The notes: generated from the letters alone by a model not told the origin. A DNA stretch of 64,000 bases from Gilvibacter sp. SZ-19 (GCF_002163875.1 NZ_CP019333.1:688864-752863); one strand, 5' to 3'. Shown: positions 34,666-43,437, counted from the first letter of the stretch. Translations and numbers: made by a program.

Positions 34666-35592
34666 ATGGAAAGAAGACAATTCATAAATAATGTAGCGCT
34701 CGCCTCGGTGGGCGCTTCGTTTTTAGGAGGCAGCCTTAAAGCGCATGCTGCCAACGCTTTTGTAACGGCAAAGAACAAATTTCCACTGCATTTTGCACCG
34801 CATGATGGCATGTTCAAGGCCCATGCAGGAGCAGACATTTTAGATCAGATCCAATTTATGGCAGATCAGGGCTTCACGGCTTTCGAAGACAACGAGCTCA
34901 AAGGTAGATCGATTGCAACCCAAGAGGCCATGGCGGCTTTGCTTAAAAAGCACAACATGACCATGGGGGTCTTTGTAGCGCATAAGATCTATTGGAGCGA
35001 ACCCAACTTAGCCAGCGGCAAGGAAGATTATCTTAAAGAGTTTTTAGCCGACATTAAAGATTCTGTAGCCGTTGCCAAGCGTATTGGCGCCAAATGGATG
35101 ACTGTAGTGCCAGGCCACGTAGACCTCAGACTTTCTAAAGATTATCAAACCGCCAATGTCGTAAACGCCTTGCGAAAAGCTTGCGAAATTTTAGAGCCTC
35201 ACGGATTGGTCATGGTTTTGGAACCCTTGAATTTTAGAAACCATCCGGGACTTTTCTTGACCGAATCGCCTCAGGCCTATCAGATCTGTAAAGCGGTGAA
35301 CAGTCCTTCATGTAAAATTCTATTTGACATCTATCATCAGCAAATACAAGAAGGAAATCTTATTCCAAACATAGAAACTTGTTGGGACGAGATTGCCTAT
35401 TTCCAAATAGGAGACAATCCGGGGCGTAATGAACCCGGCACGGGAGAGATCAATTACCGAAATGTCTTTAAGTACATTCACGATCGCGGCTTCAAAGGAG
35501 TTTTAGGAATGGAACACGGCAACTCCATGCCTGACAAAGCAGGAGAACAGGCCGTGATCAATGCTTATTTAACTGCGTCAAACTTCGATTAA
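34666..35592 (+). CDS. Tat-exported xylose-isomerase-like TIM-barrel protein
   Basis: The product has 308 residues. The start at 34666 gives MERRQFINNVALASVGASFL, a twin-arginine signal. An in-frame upstream start is rejected because it hides this signal and overlaps the previous gene. The mature protein resembles hydroxypyruvate-isomerase-like TIM barrels, with VLEPLNFRNHPG (about 185), LFDIYHQQ (about 222), FQIGDNPGRNEPGTGEINY (about 246-264) and GMEHGNS. It is the third barrel of the locus, and the only one with a Tat signal. Probably it processes the keto-sugar in the periplasm. Confidence 0.82.
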   Translation: MERRQFINNVALASVGASFLGGSLKAHAANAFVTAKNKFPLHFAPHDGMFKAHAGADILDQIQFMADQGFTAFEDNELKGRSIATQEAMAALLKKHNMTMGVFVAHKIYWSEPNLASGKEDYLKEFLADIKDSVAVAKRIGAKWMTVVPGHVDLRLSKDYQTANVVNALRKACEILEPHGLVMVLEPLNFRNHPGLFLTESPQAYQICKAVNSPSCKILFDIYHQQIQEGNLIPNIETCWDEIAYFQIGDNPGRNEPGTGEINYRNVFKYIHDRGFKGVLGMEHGNSMPDKAGEQAVINAYLTASNFD

Positions 35593-35621
35593 GGATATCT
35601 TAATATTTCAAATATATTTTT

Positions 35622-35651
35622 AATACCCCTAATTTTTTAGGGGTATTTTTT
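35622..35651 (+). terminator. Terminator of the GMC operon
   Basis: AATACCCCTAA (35622-35632) and TTAGGGGTATT (35637-35647) form a perfect 11-bp stem with a TTTT loop, followed by a T run to 35651. It lies 29 nt after the TIM-barrel stop. Confidence 0.88.
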
Positions 35652-35675
35652 GTTATGTTGATAAAAATTAAATAC

Positions 35676-35698
35676 TACCCCCTATTTTTTAGGGGGTA
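35676..35698. promoter_or_regulatory. Palindrome TACCCCCTA-N5-TAGGGGGTA upstream of P-II/amt
   Basis: The perfect 9-bp dyad (35676-35684 / 35690-35698) is centred about 40 nt upstream of the predicted start of the P-II mRNA, where a -33 element would be. It has no T tract, so a terminator is unlikely. The site would suit a dimeric activator. It closely resembles the stem of the terminator 30 nt upstream. Confidence 0.5.
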
Positions 35699-35713
35699 TA
35701 CTATTTAAAATTA

Positions 35714-35721
35714 TATTTTTG
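35714..35721 (+). promoter_or_regulatory. -7 box of the P-II/amt operon
   Basis: TATTTTTG matches TAnnTTTG exactly, 19 nt upstream of the P-II ATG. No TTG lies at the -33 distance; the palindrome at 35676-35698 takes that place. Confidence 0.5.
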
Positions 35722-35740
35722 AGATATCAACTCACAGATT

Positions 35741-36076
35741 ATGAAGAAAATCGAGGCGATCATCAGGAAATCAAAGTTCGAAGAAGTAAAACAGGCTCTG
35801 CACGAAGTGGAGGTGAATTTCTTCTCTTATTGGGACGTGTCTGGGCAAGGCAACGAAAAACACGGATCTGTTTACCGTGGTGTTCCCTACAAGACCAGCG
35901 ATATCCAACGCCGATGGCTTTCTATCGTGGTCAATGACGACTTTGAAGAGCGCACCATTAAAGCAATAATAGAATCTGCCAAAACCGGCAGCGTGGGCGA
36001 CGGAAAGATCTTTGTGAGCGCAATAGAAGAAGTATACAGAATTCGCACCGGAGAACGCGGTGGGCAAACCCTATAA
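35741..36076 (+). CDS. P-II family nitrogen regulator
   Basis: This 111-residue trimeric signal protein senses 2-oxoglutarate and ATP/ADP. It has the T-loop with the modifiable Tyr in GSVYRGVPYK, the B-loop GSVGDGKIFV (about 83-92) and C-terminal RTGERG. The T-loop differs from E. coli GlnK (WDVSGQGNEKHGS). The ammonium transporter follows after 8 nt, so it is a GlnK-type P-II that binds and blocks Amt when nitrogen is plentiful. Confidence 0.95.
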   Translation: MKKIEAIIRKSKFEEVKQALHEVEVNFFSYWDVSGQGNEKHGSVYRGVPYKTSDIQRRWLSIVVNDDFEERTIKAIIESAKTGSVGDGKIFVSAIEEVYRIRTGERGGQTL

Positions 36077-36084
36077 CAGAAGTA

Positions 36085-37314
36085 ATGGAACACGCAGTTT
36101 TTACCATCAACAACGTATGGATGATGATCTCAATTGGTTTGGTATTCATCATGCACTTGGGCTTTGCCTCTTTGGAATCTGGCCTAACACGGTCTAAAAA
36201 TACCATCAACATCCTCTTTAAAAATGTAATGATACTGGCTATCGGGCTTTCTACTTACGCCTTCTTTGGGTTTAGCCTCATGTACCCCGGAGAAGCTTTT
36301 GCTGGTGATTACTTTGGTTTTAAAGGGTTCGGGCTGCCGCTCCCCAATGGCGGCCTGACCGAAACCTACAATGTGGGTTATACCTTTTATACCGAATTCT
36401 TGTTCCAAGCCATGTTTGCCGCAACAGCAGCTACCATTGTTTCAGGAGCTGTAGCCGAACGCATCAAGATCAACAGCTTTCTGATCTTTTCGCTATTCTA
36501 CGTAGGCCTTATTTACCCGATGGTTGGTATGTGGCACTGGGGTGGTGGTTTCTTGGCAGAAATGAACTTTCACGACTTTGCAGGCTCTACTTTAGTGCAT
36601 TCTGTAGGCGGATGGGCCGCCTTGATCGCTGTTATCTTATTAGGCCCTAGAATTGGAAAATATACTGCGGATGGAATAAAACCCATCTTCGGACACAATG
36701 TACCCTTAGCGACCCTGGGTGTATTTCTACTGTGGTTTGGTTGGTTTGGATTTAATGGTGGATCCGTGCTGAGCGCGGACCCCGCCACAGTATCGCTGGT
36801 GTTGGTTACTACCTCATTGGCGGCAGCCACGGGCGCTGTAGGTGCTTTCTTTACTTCCTATATTAAGTTTAGATCTTATGACGTGACAATGATTCTCAAC
36901 GGCGTCCTTGCTGGTTTGGTTGGAATAACTGCGGGCGCCGATGTCATGTCGCCTAACGAAGCAATGATTATTGGAGCGATATCAGGAGGACTCTGCGTAT
37001 TGGCCATTAGCACTATCGATCGTTTAAAATTAGACGATCCGGTAGGGGCTATCTCTGTGCATTTGGTTTGCGGTGTTTTTGGAACCTTAGCCGTAGGTAT
37101 CTTCGGAGACAAAGCCGGATTGGGGCAATTGTGGATACAGACCAAAGCAATTTTGATCATCGCTGGATTCTGCTGTTTAACCTCTTTTGTGATCCTGTAC
37201 GCCATTAAGCGCACCATGGGACTGCGCGTTACCGCAAGAGAAGAGATAGAAGGCTTAGACACCCACGAACACGGCATGACCGCTTACCCCGATTTTAGAC
37301 TGAACGAGCATTAA
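36085..37314 (+). CDS. amt: Ammonium transporter
   Basis: This 409-residue Amt/MEP/Rh channel has about 11 membrane helices. Recognisable stretches are LGFASLESGLTRSKNT, FHDFAGSTLVHSVGGW (periplasmic gate and His region), LLWFGWFGFNGGS and DDPVGAISVHLVCGVFGTLAVG. The cytoplasmic C-terminus (REEIEGLDTHEHGMTAY) is the standard coupling tail that contacts P-II. It is an operon with the P-II gene. Confidence 0.95.
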   Translation: MEHAVFTINNVWMMISIGLVFIMHLGFASLESGLTRSKNTINILFKNVMILAIGLSTYAFFGFSLMYPGEAFAGDYFGFKGFGLPLPNGGLTETYNVGYTFYTEFLFQAMFAATAATIVSGAVAERIKINSFLIFSLFYVGLIYPMVGMWHWGGGFLAEMNFHDFAGSTLVHSVGGWAALIAVILLGPRIGKYTADGIKPIFGHNVPLATLGVFLLWFGWFGFNGGSVLSADPATVSLVLVTTSLAAATGAVGAFFTSYIKFRSYDVTMILNGVLAGLVGITAGADVMSPNEAMIIGAISGGLCVLAISTIDRLKLDDPVGAISVHLVCGVFGTLAVGIFGDKAGLGQLWIQTKAILIIAGFCCLTSFVILYAIKRTMGLRVTAREEIEGLDTHEHGMTAYPDFRLNEH

Positions 37315-37343
37315 GCTGCTCGCGCTAAGAAGTATTTTTTATG

Positions 37344-37351
37344 TATTTTTG
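37344..37351 (+). promoter_or_regulatory. -7 box of metK
   Basis: TATTTTTG is an exact TAnnTTTG match, 30 nt past the amt stop. It predicts an mRNA start near 37356 and a leader of about 87 nt before metK. No -33 TTG was found. Confidence 0.5.
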
Positions 37352-37368
37352 AGGCCGATTAGGCGTAG

Positions 37369-37422
37369 CTTGGCACGGACTGTAATTTAGCACCGTCCGA
37401 AGCGACCAAGAGCGCATTACAG
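37369..37422 (+). promoter_or_regulatory. Structured 5' leader of metK (candidate SAM-responsive element)
   Basis: Three pairings compete in the leader: CTTGG/CCAAG (37369-37373 with 37406-37410), CGGAC/GTCCG (37376-37380 with 37395-37399) and CTGTAAT/ATTACAG (37380-37386 with 37416-37422). The third joins the loop of the second to a downstream strand, so it could form a pseudoknot with it. With the outer stem it is probably an alternative fold, because only 5 nt connect them. The sequence does not match SAM-I, and I could not match the SAM-II or SAM-V cores. The link to SAM is inferred from metK downstream. Confidence 0.4.
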
Positions 37423-37442
37423 ACACGAGAAGATTCCTGTTT

Positions 37443-38699
37443 ATGGCCTATTTATTTACCTCTGAAAGCGTATCAGAAGGACACCCAGATAAAATTTCCG
37501 ATCAGATCAGCGATGCACTGCTGGACCATTTTCTAGCCTTTGACCCAGAAGCCAAAGTTGCTTGCGAAACCTTAGTAACGACTGGACAGGTGGTTTTGGC
37601 CGGCGAAGTGAAGAGCAATACCTATTTGGATGTACAACAAATAGCCCGAGAAGTGATCAACAAGATCGGATATACCAAAGGTGCCTATCAGTTTAGTGGT
37701 GATTCCTGCGGAGTGATCTCATTGATCCACGAGCAATCTCAGGATATCAACCAAGGAGTTGACCGCGCTAGCAAAGAAGAGCAAGGTGCCGGAGACCAGG
37801 GAATGATGTTTGGCTATGCCACTAGCGAGACCGAAAATTATATGCCTTTGGCTTTAGAGATCTCTCACTCAATTTTACAGGAACTGGCTGCCATCCGCAG
37901 AGAAAACAATCAGATCACTTACCTGCGTCCAGACAGCAAGAGTCAAGTCACCATAGAATACAGTGACGACAATATACCTCAGCGCATTGACGCCATAGTG
38001 ATCTCTACCCAGCACGACGATTTTGACAGCGACGACGACCGCATGCTAGCCAAGATCAAAAAAGACCTCATTGAGATATTGATCCCTAGAGTGAAAAGCA
38101 AATTGCCTGCTTATGCGCAGGCACTTTTCAACGACGATATTAAATACCACATCAACCCTACCGGAAAATTTGTGATTGGTGGCCCACACGGTGATACGGG
38201 ACTTACTGGCCGTAAGATCATTGTAGACACCTATGGCGGCAAAGGCGCTCATGGTGGTGGAGCCTTTAGCGGAAAGGACCCGTCTAAGGTAGACCGCTCT
38301 GCCGCTTACGCAGCCAGACATATCGCCAAGAATTTAGTTGCTGCAGGAGTCGCTAAGGAAGTTTTGGTACAAGTGTCTTATGCCATTGGCGTAGTAGAAC
38401 CGACCTCTATCTTTGTAGATACCTATGGTACTGCCCAAGTAGCCATGTCCGATGGTGAAATAGCTCAAAAAGTTGCAGAAATCTTTGACATGCGCCCAGC
38501 GGCTATTGAAAGCCGATTGAAATTGCGCAGCCCTATGTATTCTGAAACTGCTGCTTACGGACATATGGGTCGCAAGCCGGAAACAGTGCACAAGATATTT
38601 GAAAGTCCATACTCGGGGCGCGTAGAAAAAACCGTAGAGCTCTTTACTTGGGAAAAGCTCGATTATGTAGACCAGGTAAAATCGGCCTTTAACTTATAA
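37443..38699 (+). CDS. metK: S-adenosylmethionine synthetase
   Basis: This 418-residue enzyme makes SAM from methionine and ATP. Signatures are [11 protein letters not shown] near the N-terminus, [12 protein letters not shown] (about 117-128) and [22 protein letters not shown] (about 265-286). It is monocistronic, with a promoter just after amt and a strong terminator behind. Together with the SAM-riboswitch operon at 22-26.7 kb it places both synthesis and sensing of SAM in this region. Confidence 0.97.
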   Translation: MAYLFTSESVSEGHPDKISDQISDALLDHFLAFDPEAKVACETLVTTGQVVLAGEVKSNTYLDVQQIAREVINKIGYTKGAYQFSGDSCGVISLIHEQSQDINQGVDRASKEEQGAGDQGMMFGYATSETENYMPLALEISHSILQELAAIRRENNQITYLRPDSKSQVTIEYSDDNIPQRIDAIVISTQHDDFDSDDDRMLAKIKKDLIEILIPRVKSKLPAYAQALFNDDIKYHINPTGKFVIGGPHGDTGLTGRKIIVDTYGGKGAHGGGAFSGKDPSKVDRSAAYAARHIAKNLVAAGVAKEVLVQVSYAIGVVEPTSIFVDTYGTAQVAMSDGEIAQKVAEIFDMRPAAIESRLKLRSPMYSETAAYGHMGRKPETVHKIFESPYSGRVEKTVELFTWEKLDYVDQVKSAFNL

Positions 38700-38701
38700 G
38701 C

Positions 38702-38738
38702 AAAAAAGGGAGCTCATTTAGAGCTCCCTTTTTTTTTT
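38702..38738. terminator. Bidirectional terminator between metK and outer-membrane barrel gene
   Basis: GGGAGCTC (38708-38715) and GAGCTCCC (38721-38728) form an 8-bp stem with ATTTA loop, flanked by six A and ten T. It serves both convergent genes. Confidence 0.92.
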
Positions 38739-38754
38739 CATTGCATCAATCAGA

Positions 38755-41514
38755 CTACAGCTCGTAACGGACTATCAACATCACTATACGAGGCAGTACA
38801 AAGAACTGCGAGGTGTTGTTGAAGTTTTCATTAAAGCTGTCGTTGTTTAAAAAGTCCACATCCAAAAGGTTGGTGGCTTGCAACTGGTATTCCCACTTGC
38901 TGTCTTTTTCTCGGTAATACAGGTTAGCATCTAAGAACGAATAGGTGTTCTCAATGGTCCCTGCTGCATCGGTATAGTTGAAGTAACTCCACTCGGCATT
39001 GAAAGTGAAATTCTGCAAGAATACGGCGTCAAAGTTCACGAAAGGTTGGTGGGTCGTAAAAGTAGACTCCACTCCTGCGTTGTCGTAATTGTTGAGCGTT
39101 AAACGATACCCCAATTCAATGTTTGGCCATTCGCGGAAGCTGGTTCTCAAACTACCGTTATAGCTCTGGGTAAAGTTGATACTCTCGCGAATATCCTCGT
39201 TAATGATATTGTTGAATTTCCCCCAACTCACGTTTCCGCCAACAGCAAAACGCAGGCGTTTGATGTTCTTGGTGAATCTGGCAAAGGCAGAGAGGGTCTC
39301 GTCGGCAAAATTGCTGTCTAAGTTGATAGGATTAGAAACCTGAGTAATTCCTGCCAACTGAGTGTTGTTCTTAATGGCCTCAATACGGCGCGTATAATTG
39401 ATGTTCGCACTCACATTGGTGTAATTGAACATATTGAAGCTGAAATAGGTGAGGTTGTAATTGTGTACAAAGGCATTCTCCAAATTGCGGTTACCTCTAA
39501 ACAAACGGTTGTAGTTGTTAAAAATGTAGCCTTCCGCAAAATTGTTCACGTCTGTGTACTGCGCTTGGATGGAATAATTAAGGCGGATGTTCTCGCTCTT
39601 TTTAAGCTCCACTATGGCGTTGAAGTTCGGTAATACGAGCCATTCATTATTCTCTGAAACACTACCCAACTGCTCGCTTTTCACCCGGTAATTGTGTAAG
39701 GTTGCTCCTGGGGTAAAAGTAAATATTCCCGTTTTGAACTTGTAGTTTACTCCTATAAAGTAATCGCTGAAGTTAAAGGTGACATCGTTATTGAACTCAT
39801 CGTCCTCAAAAGCCGATGGCGGCCCGGTGAACATAAATTCCTGGAAGATCCCGGAGTTGAAATCCTGACGGCTCAAAGTCGCACCAACATTGATATTCAC
39901 ATTGCTCTTATTGTTGATCACGTAATAGTAATCTACCTTGGCGTCTAATTTGTTGGTCTTGATGCGTCGCTGCTGATTCACATCGTAACGATCCATGCGC
40001 TGTAGCGGATCAAAAGTGTCTTGCGAACTGTCAAAAGGCGCCGCCGGATTCACTTGCGTAAAGACTCCTCTAAACGGAATCGAATCTTGGATCACACTGT
40101 AAAAAGGATCCTCGTCTTGATACAAATGCTGCACCTGCCCAGCAAAGATGTTGTTCTCATCTAAGGTGTAATAGGCATTGATGTTTTGATTTATAGAGAA
40201 AGGCGTGGTATTCTCGTCCTCGTTGATCTCGTTCGGATTATTATTTACTGTGGAGACGATAGCGCTCACCTCACTTTGATCAGAGGTCTTTCCAAGGACA
40301 TCATAATCCAACTGGAAATTCGAGTTCGGCTTGTAAATAGCACTCATCTTGAGCATCCCCAACTGGGTGCGCTGATCGTTAATATTGTTTGTGGTCTCTG
40401 TAATTCCCGTAGCCACATAGTTACGGATCGTATTAGTAATATAGCTGGTTCTATTATCTGAAAGAATAGAAAAACCACTGATGTCTAATGACTTGCTCGC
40501 GTTCCAACTAAAGTTCGCTGCCAAGAAGGAGGTTTCGATGGCATTGGCGCGGTTATTTTGGCCCACTGCAAAACCTAAGTCTCCAGTATTGATATTGAAA
40601 TTAGTACCTCCGCCGCGATTGAAATTTCTAAATCCTCCCGTAAAGTTGAAATAGTCTCTAAACGTAAAAGGCACTTGCCCAATATCATTGAAGTCTGTGA
40701 TTATATTCACACTGTAATCCGGACTGTAGTAGAACAGTTTAGGGTAAATCAAATAGCGCTCTTTCTCCTTGCTATCAAATCCGATTCCACCAGAAACCTC
40801 ACCAAACCAGAAGTTCTTCTTCCCTTCTTTTAGCTTAATGTTTATAGCAATGTTATCTTGATCATTACCAAGCCCACGCATCTGGTCTACCTCGTTGTAA
40901 TTTCGCAATACCTCCACCTTGTCTACCGCATCTGCAGGTATATTCTTGGTAGCCAGCTTGGAATCTCCGTCAAAGAAGTCCTTGCCTTCTACCATGACCT
41001 TAGAAACAGTCTTCCCTTCTACTTCTATCTCTCCGTCGTCATTGACCTCAACTCCGGGGAGCTGTTTCATCACGTCTTCTAATTTGCGTTCGTTCCCTGT
41101 GGTAAAGGAATCCGCATTGTAGACAATAGTATCGCCCTTTACGGTAACCGGCATCTCGTAGACTATCTCTACCCCATCCAATTGATTGGGTGCTGGGTTC
41201 AAGGTTACGTCTCGGGTCATGTCCGAAGCCCCTTCTGGAACATTCAAATCGAACTCCACTGTCTCTAGGCCTAAAAAGCTAGCCTTAAGTGTGTAGGTAT
41301 TGTTAGTCGGTAAGTCTAATTGATAACGCCCTTCGTAATTGGTAATAGCGTAAGACTCGATCTCGCCTGTTTCTTTAATGGTGGCGATAATGTTTGCAAG
41401 TTCCAAAGGTTCTCCGATAGAGTCTTTGATAACCCCTCTTAATTTAATGCTCTGGGCGTCTGCGTCAAAGCTAAATAAAGACAATAGGATGCTTATAAAG
41501 AGTAATTTCTTCAT
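38755..41514 (-). CDS. Outer-membrane beta-barrel protein with CarboxypepD-like N-terminal domain (TonB-receptor-like)
   Basis: The protein has 919 residues. A signal peptide (MKKLLFISILLSLFSFDADAQ) is followed by a carboxypeptidase-regulatory-like beta sandwich (about 25-115), a plug-like domain with ERKLEDVMKQLPGVEVNDDG (about 145-165) and VMVEGKDFFDGD, and a large beta barrel ending in VRYEL. This is the 'outer membrane beta-barrel protein' family of Bacteroidetes, related to TonB-dependent receptors; no separate TonB box was found. The substrate is unknown. The start at 41514 is preferred over an ATG four codons upstream. It follows the two GLPGLI genes by 30 nt and probably shares their promoter. 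Confidence 0.85.
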   Translation of the reverse strand: MKKLLFISILLSLFSFDADAQSIKLRGVIKDSIGEPLELANIIATIKETGEIESYAITNYEGRYQLDLPTNNTYTLKASFLGLETVEFDLNVPEGASDMTRDVTLNPAPNQLDGVEIVYEMPVTVKGDTIVYNADSFTTGNERKLEDVMKQLPGVEVNDDGEIEVEGKTVSKVMVEGKDFFDGDSKLATKNIPADAVDKVEVLRNYNEVDQMRGLGNDQDNIAINIKLKEGKKNFWFGEVSGGIGFDSKEKERYLIYPKLFYYSPDYSVNIITDFNDIGQVPFTFRDYFNFTGGFRNFNRGGGTNFNINTGDLGFAVGQNNRANAIETSFLAANFSWNASKSLDISGFSILSDNRTSYITNTIRNYVATGITETTNNINDQRTQLGMLKMSAIYKPNSNFQLDYDVLGKTSDQSEVSAIVSTVNNNPNEINEDENTTPFSINQNINAYYTLDENNIFAGQVQHLYQDEDPFYSVIQDSIPFRGVFTQVNPAAPFDSSQDTFDPLQRMDRYDVNQQRRIKTNKLDAKVDYYYVINNKSNVNINVGATLSRQDFNSGIFQEFMFTGPPSAFEDDEFNNDVTFNFSDYFIGVNYKFKTGIFTFTPGATLHNYRVKSEQLGSVSENNEWLVLPNFNAIVELKKSENIRLNYSIQAQYTDVNNFAEGYIFNNYNRLFRGNRNLENAFVHNYNLTYFSFNMFNYTNVSANINYTRRIEAIKNNTQLAGITQVSNPINLDSNFADETLSAFARFTKNIKRLRFAVGGNVSWGKFNNIINEDIRESINFTQSYNGSLRTSFREWPNIELGYRLTLNNYDNAGVESTFTTHQPFVNFDAVFLQNFTFNAEWSYFNYTDAAGTIENTYSFLDANLYYREKDSKWEYQLQATNLLDVDFLNNDSFNENFNNTSQFFVLPRIVMLIVRYEL

Positions 41515-41544
41515 GGTTGGCTGCACTGTATTTTGATTGATTGA

Positions 41545-42438
41545 TTAACCTCGGAATCCTCCGCGTCTGCCGCCGCGTCCACGGCCCCACATTTCGCGCA
41601 TTTCTTCCATTTTATCGGCAACGATCTTTTGGTATTCCTCGCGAGTCACGACTTTCCCTTTAGAAGGTGCCTTGATCTCGATTGGATCTTCTGGATTCAT
41701 TACAATTTTAGAACAGAGAATAGTGGTTCTATAAACATTGAGCTCTAAGATTAGCCCCGGCAAACCGCCGTATTCTCCAGGTCCGTGCTTTACTGGGATC
41801 ATAGGAGTATACCAAGCAGTTACTATGACTTCCTTAGGGATCTCTATCTGACTCATTGGATCATCATCGGCATTGGCAGTATCGGTGGAGTCCTTTGCCT
41901 TTTCTTGGTCGGCATTTTCTCCGCGATCTCTCCCGCCTCTTCGGCGAGCCATACTCCAGTCGTTCTCGTCTATCTTTTTTACCGCGGTGACTTTGATGGC
42001 CAGATATTGTCCGATCATTTTAGACTCCTTGGTCTCTTCCCATTCCAAATTGGCAATTTCGTCCTGGATCAAGAATTGTTTTCCATAGAACTCTTGCTCT
42101 TGCACCAATTGACCAGTCTCCAAATTCTTGTATTGATCTCCCGGCGTAAAACTACCCATCATCATACCCATCCAACGACTACCTCCATTTGCATCGGTTT
42201 CTAAAACCTCTTCTTCTTTGTATATGGATTCTTGCCCGTTAAAGGAAAGCACATAAGTCTTCTCTAGGTACTTACGCATGCGCTCGGCGATCATCTTTTT
42301 CATCTCCTCGGTCATTTCGCGACCGCCCCAATCCATATCTACGGTAGTTTTTGATTGGTAGTAGGCCTTTCCGCTAAATTCCTGAGCGCTCATGGTGATA
42401 CTCAAAAGCATCAACATTAGGGGTAGTAGTTTTTTCAT
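41545..42438 (-). CDS. GLPGLI-family exported protein (copy 1)
   Basis: The product has 297 residues. A signal peptide (MKKLLPLMLMLLSITMSAQ) supports the start at 42438, against an upstream in-frame ATG. The family motif EYGGLPGLILELNV is at about 230. A charged arginine/aspartate-rich insertion (ARRRGGRDRG ... DTANADDDP, about 165-205) and an RGG-rich tail (GRGRGGRRGGFRG) are unusual. GLPGLI proteins are found in Bacteroidetes and have no known function. It is paralogous to copy 2, and a 101-nt gap separates them. Confidence 0.85.
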   Translation of the reverse strand: MKKLLPLMLMLLSITMSAQEFSGKAYYQSKTTVDMDWGGREMTEEMKKMIAERMRKYLEKTYVLSFNGQESIYKEEEVLETDANGGSRWMGMMMGSFTPGDQYKNLETGQLVQEQEFYGKQFLIQDEIANLEWEETKESKMIGQYLAIKVTAVKKIDENDWSMARRRGGRDRGENADQEKAKDSTDTANADDDPMSQIEIPKEVIVTAWYTPMIPVKHGPGEYGGLPGLILELNVYRTTILCSKIVMNPEDPIEIKAPSKGKVVTREEYQKIVADKMEEMREMWGRGRGGRRGGFRG

Positions 42439-42539
42439 TTCCTTGAAAATTAACAGTTTAGTGTTGAATAGCATAGCTAATTTAAAGCCTTTAGACTCGT
42501 AGCAGCCCAAGAGGTTTACTAAAGCTTTGTTAAATTTCA

Positions 42540-43385
42540 CTAACCGCCAATTCTGATCTCAAAGCTGTTACCATTGCCACGGCGATTGTCTGGCTGATAA
42601 CGATCGCGCATTTCTTTCATTTTCTCTTCCATAATAGCGTTGTACTCCTCTTGAGTCACTTTTTTGCCTTTAGTCGGCTCTTCTACTTTTACGCCGTCTT
42701 TCGGGTTGAGAACGATCTTGCTGCAAAGTATACTTTGTGTACCGTCAGAGATCTCTAAAATTAAACCAGGCAATCCGTAATGTCTACCGGGTCCGTGCCC
42801 AAGAGGGATCTGCGGAGTATACCAGGCTGTAATGGTGATTTCCTCTTCTGTGGTTTCGCTACTAGCTTCGGTACCTTCTTCTTCATTGCTACTAAAAGAG
42901 GACTGCACCGTACGAGTTTCGGTTCTGGTAGCTTTAAAACAGGTGTACTCCCCAATATTCTTGGTCTCTTTGGTAAGGGTCCATTCTAGCTCAGGCAGGG
43001 AATCTTTGATCAGAAAGGTTTTTCCAAAGATGTCGCTTTTGTTCGCCAGACGATTCTCAGAAATGTTCTTGTAAAGCACATCGGCCTCTCCGGCTCCGGC
43101 TACAACGATCTGCATACCTCCGCCACCCACCGTTGGTGTCTCTAGCGATTCTACCACCTTGTATAAAGAGGCATCTTTATTAAAGTCCAAAGTGTATTCC
43201 TTTTCGAACTGTTTCTTCATCATAGCCAGCAATTGCTCTTGCATTTCAGAAGGAACCTGAGTACTGTCTAATTTGATATCCAACTTGCGCTGGGTCTTGT
43301 AAGTGGCTATTCCTTGAAATTCCTGGGCATGCACGCTTCCAATAAAAAAGGTCAATGCCAATGAAAGATAAACGAGAGTCTTCAT
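42540..43385 (-). CDS. GLPGLI-family exported protein (copy 2)
   Basis: The product has 281 residues. A signal peptide (MKTLVYLSLALTFFIGSVHAQ) supports the start at 43385. The family motif RHYGLPGLILEIS is near residue 215. It shares with copy 1 the EYTLDFN/TYVLSFNG strand, ITAWYTPQIPLGHGPG and the C-terminal KVTQEEYNAIMEEKMKEMR. It is the first gene of a minus-strand unit with copy 1 and the barrel protein. The unit is divergent from a two-component system, with a shared repeat-rich promoter region. Confidence 0.85.
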   Translation of the reverse strand: MKTLVYLSLALTFFIGSVHAQEFQGIATYKTQRKLDIKLDSTQVPSEMQEQLLAMMKKQFEKEYTLDFNKDASLYKVVESLETPTVGGGGMQIVVAGAGEADVLYKNISENRLANKSDIFGKTFLIKDSLPELEWTLTKETKNIGEYTCFKATRTETRTVQSSFSSNEEEGTEASSETTEEEITITAWYTPQIPLGHGPGRHYGLPGLILEISDGTQSILCSKIVLNPKDGVKVEEPTKGKKVTQEEYNAIMEEKMKEMRDRYQPDNRRGNGNSFEIRIGG

Positions 43386-43426
43386 AGTTGTTCTATTTTT
43401 TGTTTTGATGACACCACAAAGATGCA

Positions 43427-43434
43427 CAAACCTA
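43427..43434 (-). promoter_or_regulatory. -7 box of the GLPGLI operon
   Basis: TAGGTTTG on the minus strand (43434-43427) is an exact TAnnTTTG match, 41 nt upstream of the GLPGLI ATG at 43385. The -33 region has no TTG but is taken by the TTAAGC repeats at 43438-43473, so activation by a bound regulator is plausible. Confidence 0.5.
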
Positions 43435-43437
43435 ATA

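Noticed and set aside
35676-35698. TACCCCCTA/TAGGGGGTA dyad as a terminator
   Set aside because: No T tract follows and it lies just before a promoter box, while a proper terminator already exists at 35622-35651. A protein-binding site is more likely.
36876-37277. Open frame antisense to the ammonium transporter
   Set aside because: It is entirely inside amt on the other strand, with low-complexity composition, and is not expected to be coding.
37369-37422. metK leader as SAM-I riboswitch
   Set aside because: None of the S-box core segments seen at 26654-26759 (such as GGTGGAGGGA or GCAACC) is present.
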